64,000 nt of DNA, taken from NCBI GenBank assembly GCA_050084515.1, contig CM114273.1:11966001-12030000 (forward strand), written 5' to 3'. The notes under the pieces are model-generated. The model was not told the DNA's origin. It saw only the letters and a list, made by a program, of their open reading frames with translations, and did no database searches. The DNA is from Blasia pusilla (taxonomy: Eukaryota; Marchantiophyta; Marchantiopsida; Blasiales). This document shows, one piece after another, positions 44,263 through 54,374 of this stretch. Position numbers and translations under genes: made by a program. Position 1 is the stretch's first letter, and each line of letters opens with the position of its first letter.

Positions 44263-45466
44263 ACTCACACTAATAAGCTCATGGTGCAGCACCATCTCCT
44301 TCTCCATGTTGAGGCACGCATCCACTATCGTGACGGATGCAATCGCATTGATGGCGGGCTCCACCACATGCCCAACAAATAATCGCAGACGGCTGCTGTT
44401 GAGTCACATGTGAAGACGCAGGTGTCTGTGGCACGGCCTCTCGGTATTCTCCCTGAGCTCGTGGTTCCATAGACCTATCTCAGAATCCACGTTGTTGCAT
44501 TGGTGGTGCAGGCAATCGTGACTGCTCTAGCCCAGAACCCATGGTGGCTACACTCTCCTCCGCCATATTGCGCTCAATTTTCTCGGCGGTCGTAAAAACA
44601 TCTCTCAACATAGGTGAGGTGTGTATAAGAAGTATCCCATCCCTCACCCATTTCCACAGGTTTTGGTCCAGCATTGCGTACCATGATTGGATAGGCTTGG
44701 ACTCTATCACCCCCCTGAGTGATGCTAATCAATCGACGCAAGCGAGTGTAGGCCTCACGCAAACTCTCACATGGGCGCCTCTGGAAGTCGTGGATGCTCC
44801 GCAACTTCTCAGTCAGTATCCCCCAGTAGCTTGTCCCCAACTCCGCAAAGAACTCAACCACGGGGTTGAACCTAAGACGAACCCTACTAGATGATGCAAC
44901 TGCTCCAATTCGAGTAATCCCTCCTAAAACATCATTGGTGGAAGTAGCCTCTCTTGACTTCTCCTCCTCATCTAGAAACAGCTCCGTCTATAACACATAG
45001 TGTGGGTCATAGTAGAGTCTCCATGCTCAATCTCCTGGGCATATGTGTGGGAGAACTCATGGTAATTATCCATGGGGGCCCCCTCTAAATGCTAGAACAT
45101 ACCATTCCATATTGTGAACGGGTTGAACTCTCTAGAGTTCCTAGCCTGTTGAGAGTCACACAAACTCCTAAACTCTGCAATGAAATCGTGCAACTCTATC
45201 GTGCCTATAGCACCCAAAAACCTATGCGGTCCTCTACCGTGGTCGTCCATCTTGTACTCCCAAGCGGTAGGACGACTAACTATGTGCGATGATGCACTAA
45301 CAAACTCCTCTATGCTCTCCCCCTTGTCTGAAGACAACATAGAAGGAAGTTGAGGCGGTCCCTCATGCGGAGACCTTCGAAACCTCGCACTCCTCTGCGT
45401 AAAACCTCTAGAGCTACTCTGAGGTCCCCCACCTCGCCTCTCAGAGTCCCATAAGGACGTCGTCAT
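44263..45466 (-). pseudogene. Gag N-terminal part and first zinc knuckle (copy 5, right of the CACTA element)
   Basis: The frame starts at 45466 with ATG (MTTSLWDSERRGGGPQ), the only clear Gag start codon in the window apart from copy 8. The capsid follows (GPHRFLGAIGTIELHDF, FFAELGTSYWGILTEKL, CESLREAYTRLRRLI) with frame changes near 45090 and 44870. The first zinc knuckle ICWACGGARHQRDC-like (44370-44340) is present with minor changes. The second knuckle is cut by the CACTA element. Confidence 0.75.
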
Positions 45467-45469
45467 GAC

Positions 45470-46000
45470 CCTCGTCCCCTTTAGACGTGATCACTCTCAA
45501 TCTTGCAAGTAATCACTCAATCACTCAAACTAAACAGGCGGCACTCAATCTGTAAGTGACAACGGTTGGACGCGGCCCTAAGTAGCGGCAGTGGCGGAAA
45601 TTGGCAACAGCGCCAGCAAAGATGGTCCTGAACTGCGTCGATGGCTGTGGACGGCGGTGTGGACGATAAAGATGATAGTTTGGATGGTGATGGCCTCGTT
45701 GACGGCGGCAATTGGTTTAGGTTTTGATGATTTTTACCCTAAAAATAGTTTGCAAAATCAGCCATAACTTTATACTCGCAGCTCCAAATACGCACCGTTT
45801 GTTCCACACGGTGCACAACTTCTTGATCTACAAGGCCATCAAAAATAATTTCCATTGGAAATTCCAACTAAAATTGGCGGCGACTGTCGTGCAGCTCTTC
45901 AATCTGCACTCCTACAAAAATTCAGCTGCGCTTTCACGTTGATTTCTCCCCATGAAAATTGTAAACCTGTGAAAACACAAATCATAGAGCTACATGGTAC
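45470..46000 (-). other. 5' leader remnant of copy 5
   Basis: It matches the copy 7 leader (GGTTTAGG, GCCATAACTTTATACTCGCA, CACGGTGCACAACTTC). On the minus strand at about 45993-45930 it encodes MICVFTGLQF..GEI, which lines up with MICIFTGFTF..GEISAEALPNF in copy 7 (59879-59810). It breaks near 46000 where copy 6 begins in the opposite orientation. Confidence 0.65.
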
Positions 46001-46002
46001 AA

Positions 46003-46840
46003 TGTTAGGATGGTGGAGATTCCTACTAGACCCGCAATAGAGCGTACCACGGTTTCTCATAGTGTTCTATAGTTGGATAACCAGGGAGAGGTCTTCCATT
46101 TGGTGAGTCCAAGATAGCTAGAGGTAGAGTGTTTTTTCTGCAACGTGTCTTTTTGGATTTGGAAGCGCGATCCCTAATTTTGGGAAAGGCTGCGTTTACA
46201 AGATTAGGCCTAATGAGAGTTGATGGGGAGCATTGTCCATACAAGATACAGAAATCCTTGGATTGAGTGAGTATGACACAGTTTATCATCAGACATGAGG
46301 TTCTCGTGAGGATCCGCCCACGACATCCATCAAATATGTGAAGGCAAGCCAAGGCGATAGCGATTGATACCAAGTCTTATGACGTTTTGGTTGTGGGAGT
46401 AGTATTGTACCCAATGGGGTTTCCCTTGATTATTGTGAAGAGTGAGCGTCTTATAGATAAGGATGGCAATAAGATGATGGGGGACTTAGCTTGTTATCCA
46501 TCCGATTCACGTGTGGAGTGATGAGAGATGGCGCCACTCGTCACTTCACACGTGCTGCTTAACGCGATGATGACTTTAGCAACATTCAATAGTGCCATCA
46601 CTTGACCTGATGATTTGATTGAGGGGCATGTCTATGTAGGGGACACACCTGTGCCTAAAACTTCTACGGAGAGGAGTGTTATGGTAGCCACATCATTTTG
46701 TGGACGAGAGGTGTCGTTGTGGGGCTCGAGTGAGGAGCTTCAACGCTTGGCTAATGAGCATGTGCACATGACGTAGAGCAAGATATTTGCACCAAAGCGT
46801 GACATATCAGAGGCACCCGAGGTAGCCAAGAGTGCTACGA
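46003..46840 (+). pseudogene. Protease and DNMT linker region (copy 6)
   Basis: It begins inside the protease (ARPAIERT-like, then LDNQGEVFHLVSPR), with stops at 46073 and 46112, the place of the active site being unreadable, and continues with VRIRPRHPSN, YDVLVVGVVLYPMGFP and VMVATSFCGREVSLWGSSEEL. The linker matches copies 4 and 7. Function is lost. Confidence 0.65.
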
Positions 46841-48100
46841 TGAGACTCTTGAACACCACACTGATTGTGTGGCACATCCCAGAGGAGGGTATTAGAGTGT
46901 TGGATCTCTTTGGAGGGATGAACACTAGGTTGGTTGTTGTATTACAAACAAGGGTGTGTGTGCAACAACATTTGTATATGGAGCTTGATGAGGTTGTGAG
47001 GCGCATTTCACTACGACATGTGGCACAATTACGCTTCCATTTTCTCGACTTGTTGACTATGTTTGCCGTGCAGGAATATTAGAGTTCCCTTCAACGGGAC
47101 ATTTTCTTGCTGGGTGTGCATCACTTGGATCGAGTGGGGACCATTGATTTGGTCATTGTAGGTTGGACATGTTAGGGCGAGTCAAGTGTTGAACAAGGTA
47201 TCGATTAAGCGTACAATCGGTCTATGTTGTTTTGGGAGATGATGAAGATCTTGTGATATTTGTAGAAACATCAATCCCATCCTCCATGTTACATCCTGGA
47301 GAATGTGCCAATCTTGGGCGATTCCAAGGTTGCATCTAGACAAAGTCCGTGTTCACGGATATGTTCAAGTCCATCCTTTAAAAAGACTTTTCCATATAGG
47401 CCCCATATTGCCCTTCTTTATCATTCCCCAACTTGCATTTATGATCGGCAGTTTCTTGTTTCTTCCTTCTCCTACCTCCACTTCCTCCCCCTTTATTGTC
47501 CTGCTTATAAGTGTGAGCCCCACCTTTTGCAATCCATGTCCATGAACATATCCCAAATTTTCCATCCTAGGCACAAACTTGACAATTTTATGCAACTATG
47601 GGCCATTCGCGGTCATGAATGTACATCAAGTGTGTGCATGGATCGACCGTGCAATGTTTTGGATGCGGCGAATGTAGGTTCACGAGCACGTCACTTGCGT
47701 CTGTGGTCAACAAAATTGGTGCAACATGAGGTACTGTGGAGGGCGTATGTAAGAGTGGAGTGCCCCGCCCATTTGTTGATGGATTGTATTTTGGGTCCTG
47801 GCCGTCGATCACAAGCAGTAAGGCACAATGATTGATGGTCATTGACTATGGTCAATAGAATCGGTAGGCCACGGGAAGCCTTTCCCACTTTTTGAGCTTT
47901 TCTGCTTTCTATGCATATAAGGAGGTCGATCATGGCTTGGTTTGGGATGACTAGACATAGCGGTTGGTGGGGCCCAACGCTGATGAGCGAGAGTGGGCGA
48001 TGGGATTTCCCATAGGAGTGACAACATTACTATCACTATCAAAGCCATCTTGACGTCATATCTTGGGTTAGGCTTTGGACCTGAACTATTTGACATGGAT
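46841..48100 (+). pseudogene. DNMT3-like methyltransferase (copy 6, with internal insertion)
   Basis: Motif I is intact (IRVLDLFGGMNT, about 46885-46920) with motif II (QQHLYMELDE). Motif IV reads GWTC followed by a stop (47160-47175), so the Pro and the following Gln are lost. Motif VI ILENVPILGDS at 47298-47330 is good. Then about 260 unrelated bases (47340-47600) precede NVLDAANVGSRARHLRLW (motif VIII). The C-terminal ERERAMGFP counterpart (47980-48020) is frameshifted. Inactive. Confidence 0.8.
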
Positions 48101-48289
48101 TATCACCTTAGGAGTAGGTGCGCAACGTTGGATGAGGTTGCGGACGGTTTAGGCAATGGTTGGGGGCAAGATCCGAGGAGATTGATACATCACGGGTGAT
48201 GGAGAGAGACATCTTTGGACTTCTTGGGATGTTTTGCAAGTAGGCTGAGAGATGGTAGCCACAACATTGAGCAAGGTTCAAAATACTAC

Positions 48290-49400
48290 ATGTCAAGGAG
48301 ATGAGAGTTTCAAGTTGGCTATAGGGTAGTCTTCGGGTTTTGTTGTTCGAGGTGGGATTGCACCATAGCAATCACGAATACCCGCGCATGAGTGTCCTAC
48401 ACCAGTCACAATAGAGAGTTTGGAGCTACATATGGGCCTAAGTTGACAGGAAGAGATTGGTCTTGGATACATTAGTTCCTTAGGATTCATAGGAGCTTCT
48501 TTGCATTTAGTATGCATGATTTGAGTACGCTGAAGGGTCATGGGATCCGAATTGAGTTGTCTAGCGACATGCCGATCTCCTGATGACCCTGCAGATTTAG
48601 TAATATGGAGAGGGCACTGATTCAAAGTAGGAGCCAAGACTTGGTTGGAGCAAGACTAGTGGAGATGTTGCATGGAGAGTATGCACCCGCCACTCTCATG
48701 CCTGCCTAGAAGGATGTGCATGGCAACTAGACGCATAGGCGGATGTGTGGAGACTAAAAACCTATCAATTGGTAGATGAAGTCTAATAGGTATACTATGC
48801 CCATTCCTGAGGAGATCTTTGATACTATTAGGCATGCAAAGGTCTTCATTTCTTTAAAGAACTTAAGACCTTAGATCTTCCAACCGCATTTGGGTCTTCA
48901 AGCCGCATACCATCAACTGCCTATCAGATTGGAGGAAAAGCAAAAGATAAAATTGAGGGCCATTGATCATCACGGGAAGGATTGTTTATACCAATGGTTG
49001 TTCTTACCATTTTGGTTAAAGAATGCCTCGGAAGCATTTCAGAGAGTCATGGATAAGATCTTAGTAGGTCTGGTTTACGTGATGTTACACATCTTAGTCT
49101 TTAGCAGCATGATTGAGGAGCATGAGCGACATTTAGAGAAGGTGTTTGACGATTGCAGCTATATGGGCTGAAGCCACATCTAGGTTGGTGCAAATTTTTT
49201 TAACAACTAGATTGAGTACTTGGGTCATACAATATACCCTATTAGACAGAGGTAGAGACTATCTCACGCATTCTACACCCTACAAATATGAGTCGAGTTT
49301 ATGCATTCATGGGATTGAAAAACTTTTATCGATAGTACATTAAGGGTTTAATTTTGATTGCGAATCTACTAACCTTGTTGACCAAGGTGGATAACAAGTG
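48290..49400 (+). pseudogene. Reverse transcriptase (copy 6)
   Basis: Recognisable pieces are MHDLSTLKGHGIRIELS (near 48510), SNMERALIQSRSQD (near 48600), GLQAAYHQLPIRLEEKQK (48893 on), WLFLPFWLKNASEAFQRVMDK (48990-49065), where the YIDD site reads VMLHILVFS and is destroyed, and ERHLEKVFDD (49120-49150). About 50 extra bases with a repeated GGTCTTCA word sit at 48840-48900. Not functional. Confidence 0.7.
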
Positions 49401-49877
49401 GCACTCGGGGAATGATCAGGAGAGAGCATTTCACTTGCTCAAGGATAGATTAACATCGGTGCCCGTATTGAGAAGGTCGATCAAGGATCGTCGTTTCTAG
49501 TTGCATACAGATTGGAGTATGTTGGGGCTTGGAGTGGTGCTTATCCAACATGATTGATGATGAGGGTAGAGAGTTATTGCAATTGGTGGCTTATGCTAGT
49601 CGCTCGATATGGGGCAAAGTAGAGCTTGTATGAGGATGAGTGTTTGGCTGCAATCTCGGCTATCGCACAGTTTAGGTGCTACTTATTCGACAACCCCTTT
49701 ACCATCATTATTGATCATCAACCACTTGAATGGTTAATGGAATCCAACAAGCTTATAGGGAAGCTTGCAAGGTGGGCTCTATTATTGCAAGGGTATGATT
49801 TTCAAATGGTACATCGACTTGGGATGCTTAACCAAGATGTAGATGGGTTGAGACGTAATCCATGCCCAAATCAATGA
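49400..49877 (+). pseudogene. RNase H (copy 6)
   Basis: LHTDWSMLGLGVVLIQHD near 49500 is followed by stops, then an open frame of 83 residues (49626-49877): DECLAAISAIAQFRCYLF, TIIIDHQPLEWLMESNKL and the tether HRLGMLNQDVDGLRRNPCPNQ. It would degrade RNA in the hybrid. Frameshifts break it from RT. Confidence 0.75.
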
Positions 49878-49899
49878 GATGCAACTAGAGCTTGTTGGT

Positions 49900-51208
49900 A
49901 TGGAGAGAGAGATGAGGAGTTGGTGTCTCGATGGCGTACGTCAATCTATTTGGGCTTGTTGGCTATGGAGAGCCACAATATTGAGAATTTGATGGCGAGG
50001 TCTAATGGGAAGCCCTTAGATCCATAGGCTAGTTAGAAGGTGAGAGGTGATCAAGCTATTCATGAGGATGGTGTAGTCTTGGAGTATCTACGTTCTAGTA
50101 GTGTTGTGGGCAACAGTGGGTGCAAAAGAGCGAGATCGGATCCAACACCGAGCCAAAAAAATTTGGTGGGGGAGAGGGGGGGGACACATGTATTGCGAGT
50201 TTGCATTGGGAGGATGGTAGAGTAGGTGTAGTGCCTCATCCTTTGCACATAGCACGTTTGGTGCAACATGTTGATGAGGAGTTGGGTCACTTTGGAGTGA
50301 AGCAGAGATACAACTTGCTCTATATGCAGTATTGGTGGCAAGGCATGAAGACTGACGTTCAACAATTGCTAGATGCATGGTGTGTGATCGAGTCTGAGCA
50401 TCATTCAAAGCTCCAACCCCACAGTTGCATCCACTACCAATCATGGGTTTAGGCTATAGATGGAGTTTGGATTTGACAAGACCTTTATCTTTGCCAAAGC
50501 GCCATAATCGTTAGGTGTTAGTGATGGTCGAGCACTTATCGAAGTGAATAGAGTTGGTTGCATTTCCTCATAAAGTGAGTGAAGGAGTAGCATATACCTT
50601 CTTGGATTGAGTCTTGAGTCATTCTGGCGCACCGACTAAGGTGTTGATAGACCAAGGTACGTAGTTTCAAGGGGAGTTTCAAGCCTTGTGTGATCAGGCG
50701 CTGATCGACTATTGCACTATTTTGTGAGATCATCCTCAGACAGATGGATTAGCAGAGAGGGTTGTGAAGACAATAAAGAGAGGTTTACGCAAGCATGACT
50801 TGCAGAGAGATCACCTAGGAGACTGGGACCTATAGTTGCCATGGTTGGCGATGAGATACAGATTCAACATGTAGTAATCCTTAGCATCTTTCTCACCATA
50901 CTTGTTGCATTATGGCTCAGAGCTGCATTTATCTACAACCATTCTTCATGATGCAAATGAGGTGTTGGACCTCAATGATCTTGATGTATGGATATGAGCA
51001 TGTTCTTTGAGGGCTGAGTTTTTTCAGAGAGTTATGCCTATGGCGTGCAATTGCACAATATCGGGATACTTTGAGGTATGCAACTATTCAGGAAGGTGGT
51101 TATCCACCAAAATTCTAGAGGTTTCATCAAGGAGACTATATCTACTTGTAGCGGACAACATTGGATATGACCATAGGGCGCACAATCTTGAGAGTGTGCG
51201 ATATCTTG
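49900..51208 (+). pseudogene. Integrase (copy 6, up to the copy 7 insertion)
   Basis: The H2C2 area (HVDEELGHFGVKQRYNLL..., 50260-50390) is open, the last Cys pair disturbed. The core has stops in both WSLD/GPLP (50460-50490) and the second Asp region (VLIDQGT, 50640-50665), and DGLAERVVKTIKRGLRKH near 50740. The tail is cut at 51208 within GRTILRVCDIL by copy 7. Confidence 0.75.
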
Positions 51209-51336
51209 TGTCGTGCGCATACACATCGCTACACAACATACATCGTTGTCATCGAACACACACACAAACACGCACGATCCCATGCTAACTCATGGCATCC
51301 AAACAATGAGACAAGAAGTACTAAAATATCTCCAAT
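51209..51336 (-). repeat. 128-bp terminal repeat, outer copy (B2) of copy 7
   Basis: It is the same length as, and nearly identical to, 51849-51976. On the plus strand it begins TGTCGTGCGCATACACATCG at the junction with copy 6 and ends TCCAAT, running directly into the core. Confidence 0.88.
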
Positions 51337-51846
51337 AAAGTAAGATCCAATCTCTCTCTATACCATCTCTCACCATAGCTCTCAAAGGTGTGCCCTCTTT
51401 TTCAAGTCAAATCAAACCCACTCTCCTAATGAGAGGCTTGGGTTACACTCACAAGGCAAGGGACCATAGCTCCACCGCCTCATGCCAAGAGATTCAACAA
51501 AGAGAGAATGAGCTCTCAAGGTCTCTCTCCTTGAGGTATACCCCTCCCCTCTCCCAAGATCTCTCCATGGTAACCTATTCTCCCAAGTCACCTCCTTGGC
51601 TTTTGACTTGATGTAGGAGGTCAAGGGCCACTTACCTAAAATAGAAAGTTGATCATATACTCAAAATAATACTAACCTAAAATAGTAAGTTCCTCAATAT
51701 GGCTCCAAATGAGCCGAAACAAAGGGGAAACCTGCTCTCTCAATCTCGGGGCCACAGTAGGTTATCCTCGATCTACTAAGCGTGTCCTCCACTACTCACG
51801 AAGGCGCTCTACTAGATCTTACCGATCTATCCTAAAAGACGTGACA
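51337..51846 (-). repeat. 3' terminal core (A2) of copy 7, 510 bp
   Basis: It aligns along its length with 60141-60653. The outer ends are TGTCAC (51846) and CTTACTTT (51337). No polypurine tract sits directly before it on the minus strand, which is unusual for a 3' LTR; AGGGGGG (51985-51979) lies before the B1 repeat instead. Confidence 0.88.
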
Positions 51847-51848
51847 AC

Positions 51849-51976
51849 TATCGTGCGCATACACATCGCTACACAACATACATCGCTGTCACCGAACACA
51901 CACACAAACACGCATGATCCCATGCTAACTCATGGCATCCAAACAACGAGACAAGAAGTAGGAAAATATCTCCAAT
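51849..51976 (-). repeat. 128-bp terminal repeat, inner copy (B1) of copy 7
   Basis: It lies between the 3' UTR and the 3' core, two bases from the core. It is preceded on the minus strand by AGGGGGGCG, a candidate polypurine tract. Confidence 0.88.
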
Positions 51977-52164
51977 CGCCCCCCTAGCTGGTGGTTAGGT
52001 CCCTCTAACTCCAGATAGCCATCTATCCCTACCTACCATGACATACATCTCTCGAACGCTAAGAGCAAGAAGGTCGAGTGCTCATGTGGCCCCATCGTTA
52101 GTCGCCTTCCTATCATCCATGTCACAAAAAAAGTCGGAATCAAAACCCACCTAGTATCTCCTCT

Positions 52165-52462
52165 ATGTACATCTGGAACATATCCATCGTCCCTAAGGAA
52201 CCCTAGTGACAGATGGCGTCAGACATGCCATATGCCAACCTCTCGAACATCCATCACAGACTAGCATCGTGGCCGCACCACGGGCAGAACCACACAACAT
52301 ACAACGCAAGCGTGCAGGAACTACTGCTAAGCTCGGATCTACTGTACCATAAATGTTAGGAAGGTGACATGGCGCACAATTACGCACATGGTCCTTCCAT
52401 ACCATACCATCGCGTCCCTGCAGCAAGAGAACACCGGATGGCAAAACGTCACACACTCTCAT
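52165..52462 (-). CDS. Integrase tail with PHD finger (copy 7)
   Basis: The open frame 52462-52193 carries VLPSGVLLLQGRDG, WKDHVRNCAPCHLPN and RCMLCGSARGAATMLVCDGCSRGWHMAC. With GRWICSRC after an in-frame TAG (52195-52193) this forms a complete C4HC3 ligand set (C54, C57, C69, C72, H77, C80, then the last Cys pair past the stop). PHD fingers read histone tails. Here it probably steers integration or the particle to a chromatin state (inference). It is the best-kept PHD in the window apart from the shared stop. Confidence 0.85.
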
Positions 52463-52525
52463 GATAGTGCGTCATGTAGTCACATCCAATGTCGTCAGTG
52501 CCATTTGCAAGTAGACATAGTCTCC

Positions 52526-52931
52526 CTAATGAAACCTCCGGATAGTTGGTCGATAACCACCACCCCGAATAGTCGCATACCTCAACGTATCCCGATGCTG
52601 CGCAATCGCCAAGTTCTCGAACGCCATGGACATCACTCTCTGAAATAACTCAGCCCTCTGAGAACATGCTCGCATCCATACATCTGGGTCATCAAGGTCC
52701 AGCACCTCACCAACATCTCCACGAATGGCGGCAAGTAAATCTGGCTCTTGGCCATAAAGTAGCAAGTACGGTGAAAAAGACGTTAAGGATGTCTGCCTGC
52801 TGAATCTGTATCCCATCACCAACCAGGGCAACTGGAGGTATCAATCTCCTAGGTGACCTCTCTACAAGCCATACTTGCGTAAATCCCTCTTCACCGTCTG
52901 CACAAATCTCTCTTGCAACAATAGAGCCCAT
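52526..52931 (-). pseudogene. Integrase C-terminal part (copy 7), catalytic core deleted
   Basis: After RNase H the sequence jumps to the VQTVKR..LRKYG part of the integrase (about 52905-52870), so H2C2 and the first two catalytic Asp residues are missing. Then PWLVMGYRFSRQTSLTSFSPYLLLYGQEPDLLAAI and MAFENLAIAQHRDTLRYATIRGGGYRPTIRRFH follow in an open frame (52831-52526). It cannot catalyse integration. Confidence 0.8.
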
Positions 52932-54281
52932 CTCACAAGCTTCCCTATAAGCTTGTCAGACTCCATCATCCACTTCCTTATTCGGCAACCCCTTTACTTA
53001 CTTGATGATGGTAAAGGGGTTGCCGAATAAGTAACATCTGAAACGCGTGATAGCCCACACTATTGCCAAGCACTCAACCTCATACGAGCTGTACTTCGCC
53101 TCTACAGCGTTGTTCGAGCGGCTAGCGTAAGCCACCATCAACTCTCTATCCTCATCATCATGTTGGGTGAGCACCGCTCCAAGCCCAAACATGCTCCAAT
53201 CTGTGTGCAACTCGAAAGGACGCCCCTTGATCGGTCTCCTCAAGATGGGCGCGCACGTCAACTTGTCCTTGAGCAACTGAAATGCTTGCTCCTGCTCATC
53301 CCCCCAGTGCCACTCGTGATCCACCTTGGTCAGCAAGGTCAGCGGCTTCGCAATCGAAGTGAATCCCTTAAAGTACGGCCGATAGAAGTTCGCCAATCCC
53401 ATAAATGCGCGAACATGGCTCACATCTGTAGGACATGGAATGCGTGAGATAGCCTCTACCTTTTTCTGCTGAACACTAAGGCCCCCTGGATATATCGTAT
53501 GACCCAAATACTCAATCTGGTCGTAGAAGAACTTGCACTTGCCTAGATGTAGCTTCAGCCCATGTAATTGTAATCGTCGAAACACATCCTCTAGATGTCG
53601 CTCATGCTCCTCAACCGTGGCGCTAAAGACTACGATGTCATCAATATAACACCTAGCAAAATCCAGACTAGCCAAGATCCTATTCATGACCCTCTGAACT
53701 TAGCCGGGGCGTTCTTTAACCCAAGTGGTAAGAACCGCCACTGGTACAAACAATCCTTCCTGTGAGGATCGATGCCCCAAAATGCCGTCTTCGCTTGTCC
53801 TTGAATCTGATAGGCAGCTGATGCTATCCGGCTCGCAAATCCAATGAACTGAAAACCTTTCTATGACCAATCGCATCAAAGATCTCCTCAAGGGTGGGCA
53901 TGGCATACCTATTGAACTTCGTCTGCCGATTGATAGGTCGGTAATCCCCACACATCCGCCTATTCGTCTAGTTTCCGTGCACATCCTTCTTGGCGGCATT
54001 ATAATGGCAGATGCATACTCCCCATACGACATCTCCACTAGTCCTGCTCCAACCTGGTTCCTACTCTGAATGAGAGCCCTCTCCATATCACTGTATCTGT
54101 AGGGTCGTCGGAAGATCGGCGTATCACTCGACAACTCAATGCGGATCCCCGGTCCCTTCAGCGTACCTAAATCCTCCTTGCTAAATGCAAAGCAACTCTT
54201 ATAACTCCTGAGGAACTGATGTATTCGGCGCCGCTCTCCTCCTGTCAAGTTAGGGCCCATATCTGGCTCCCAAGTCTCCAT
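52932..54281 (-). pseudogene. Reverse transcriptase - RNase H (copy 7)
   Basis: 54281-53700 opens with METWEPDMGPNLTGGERRRI, FAFSKEDLGTLKGPG, FRRPYRYSDMERALIQSR, then drifts through frameshifts. The frame 53687-52998 is open for 229 residues: LASLDFARCYIDDIVVFS (intact YIDD at about 53648), LGHTIYPGGLSVQQKK, AFMGLANFYRPYFKGF, RNase H HTDWSMFGLGAVLTQHDDED, YSSYEVECLAIVW. It ends in a 21-bp snap-back palindrome (52977-53031). This is the best RT palm in the window. Confidence 0.85.
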
Positions 54282-54374
54282 CGCGACTACGGTAGGACTC
54301 TCCGGCGTGGATATCGGTGGTTGCTATGGTGCAACCCCGTCTCGAACAACACTCGAGTGCTCTCCTGCAACCAA

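Noticed and set aside
46026-46373. Minus-strand ORF of 115 residues at the start of copy 6
   Set aside because: It is the shadow of plus-strand protease and linker sequence.
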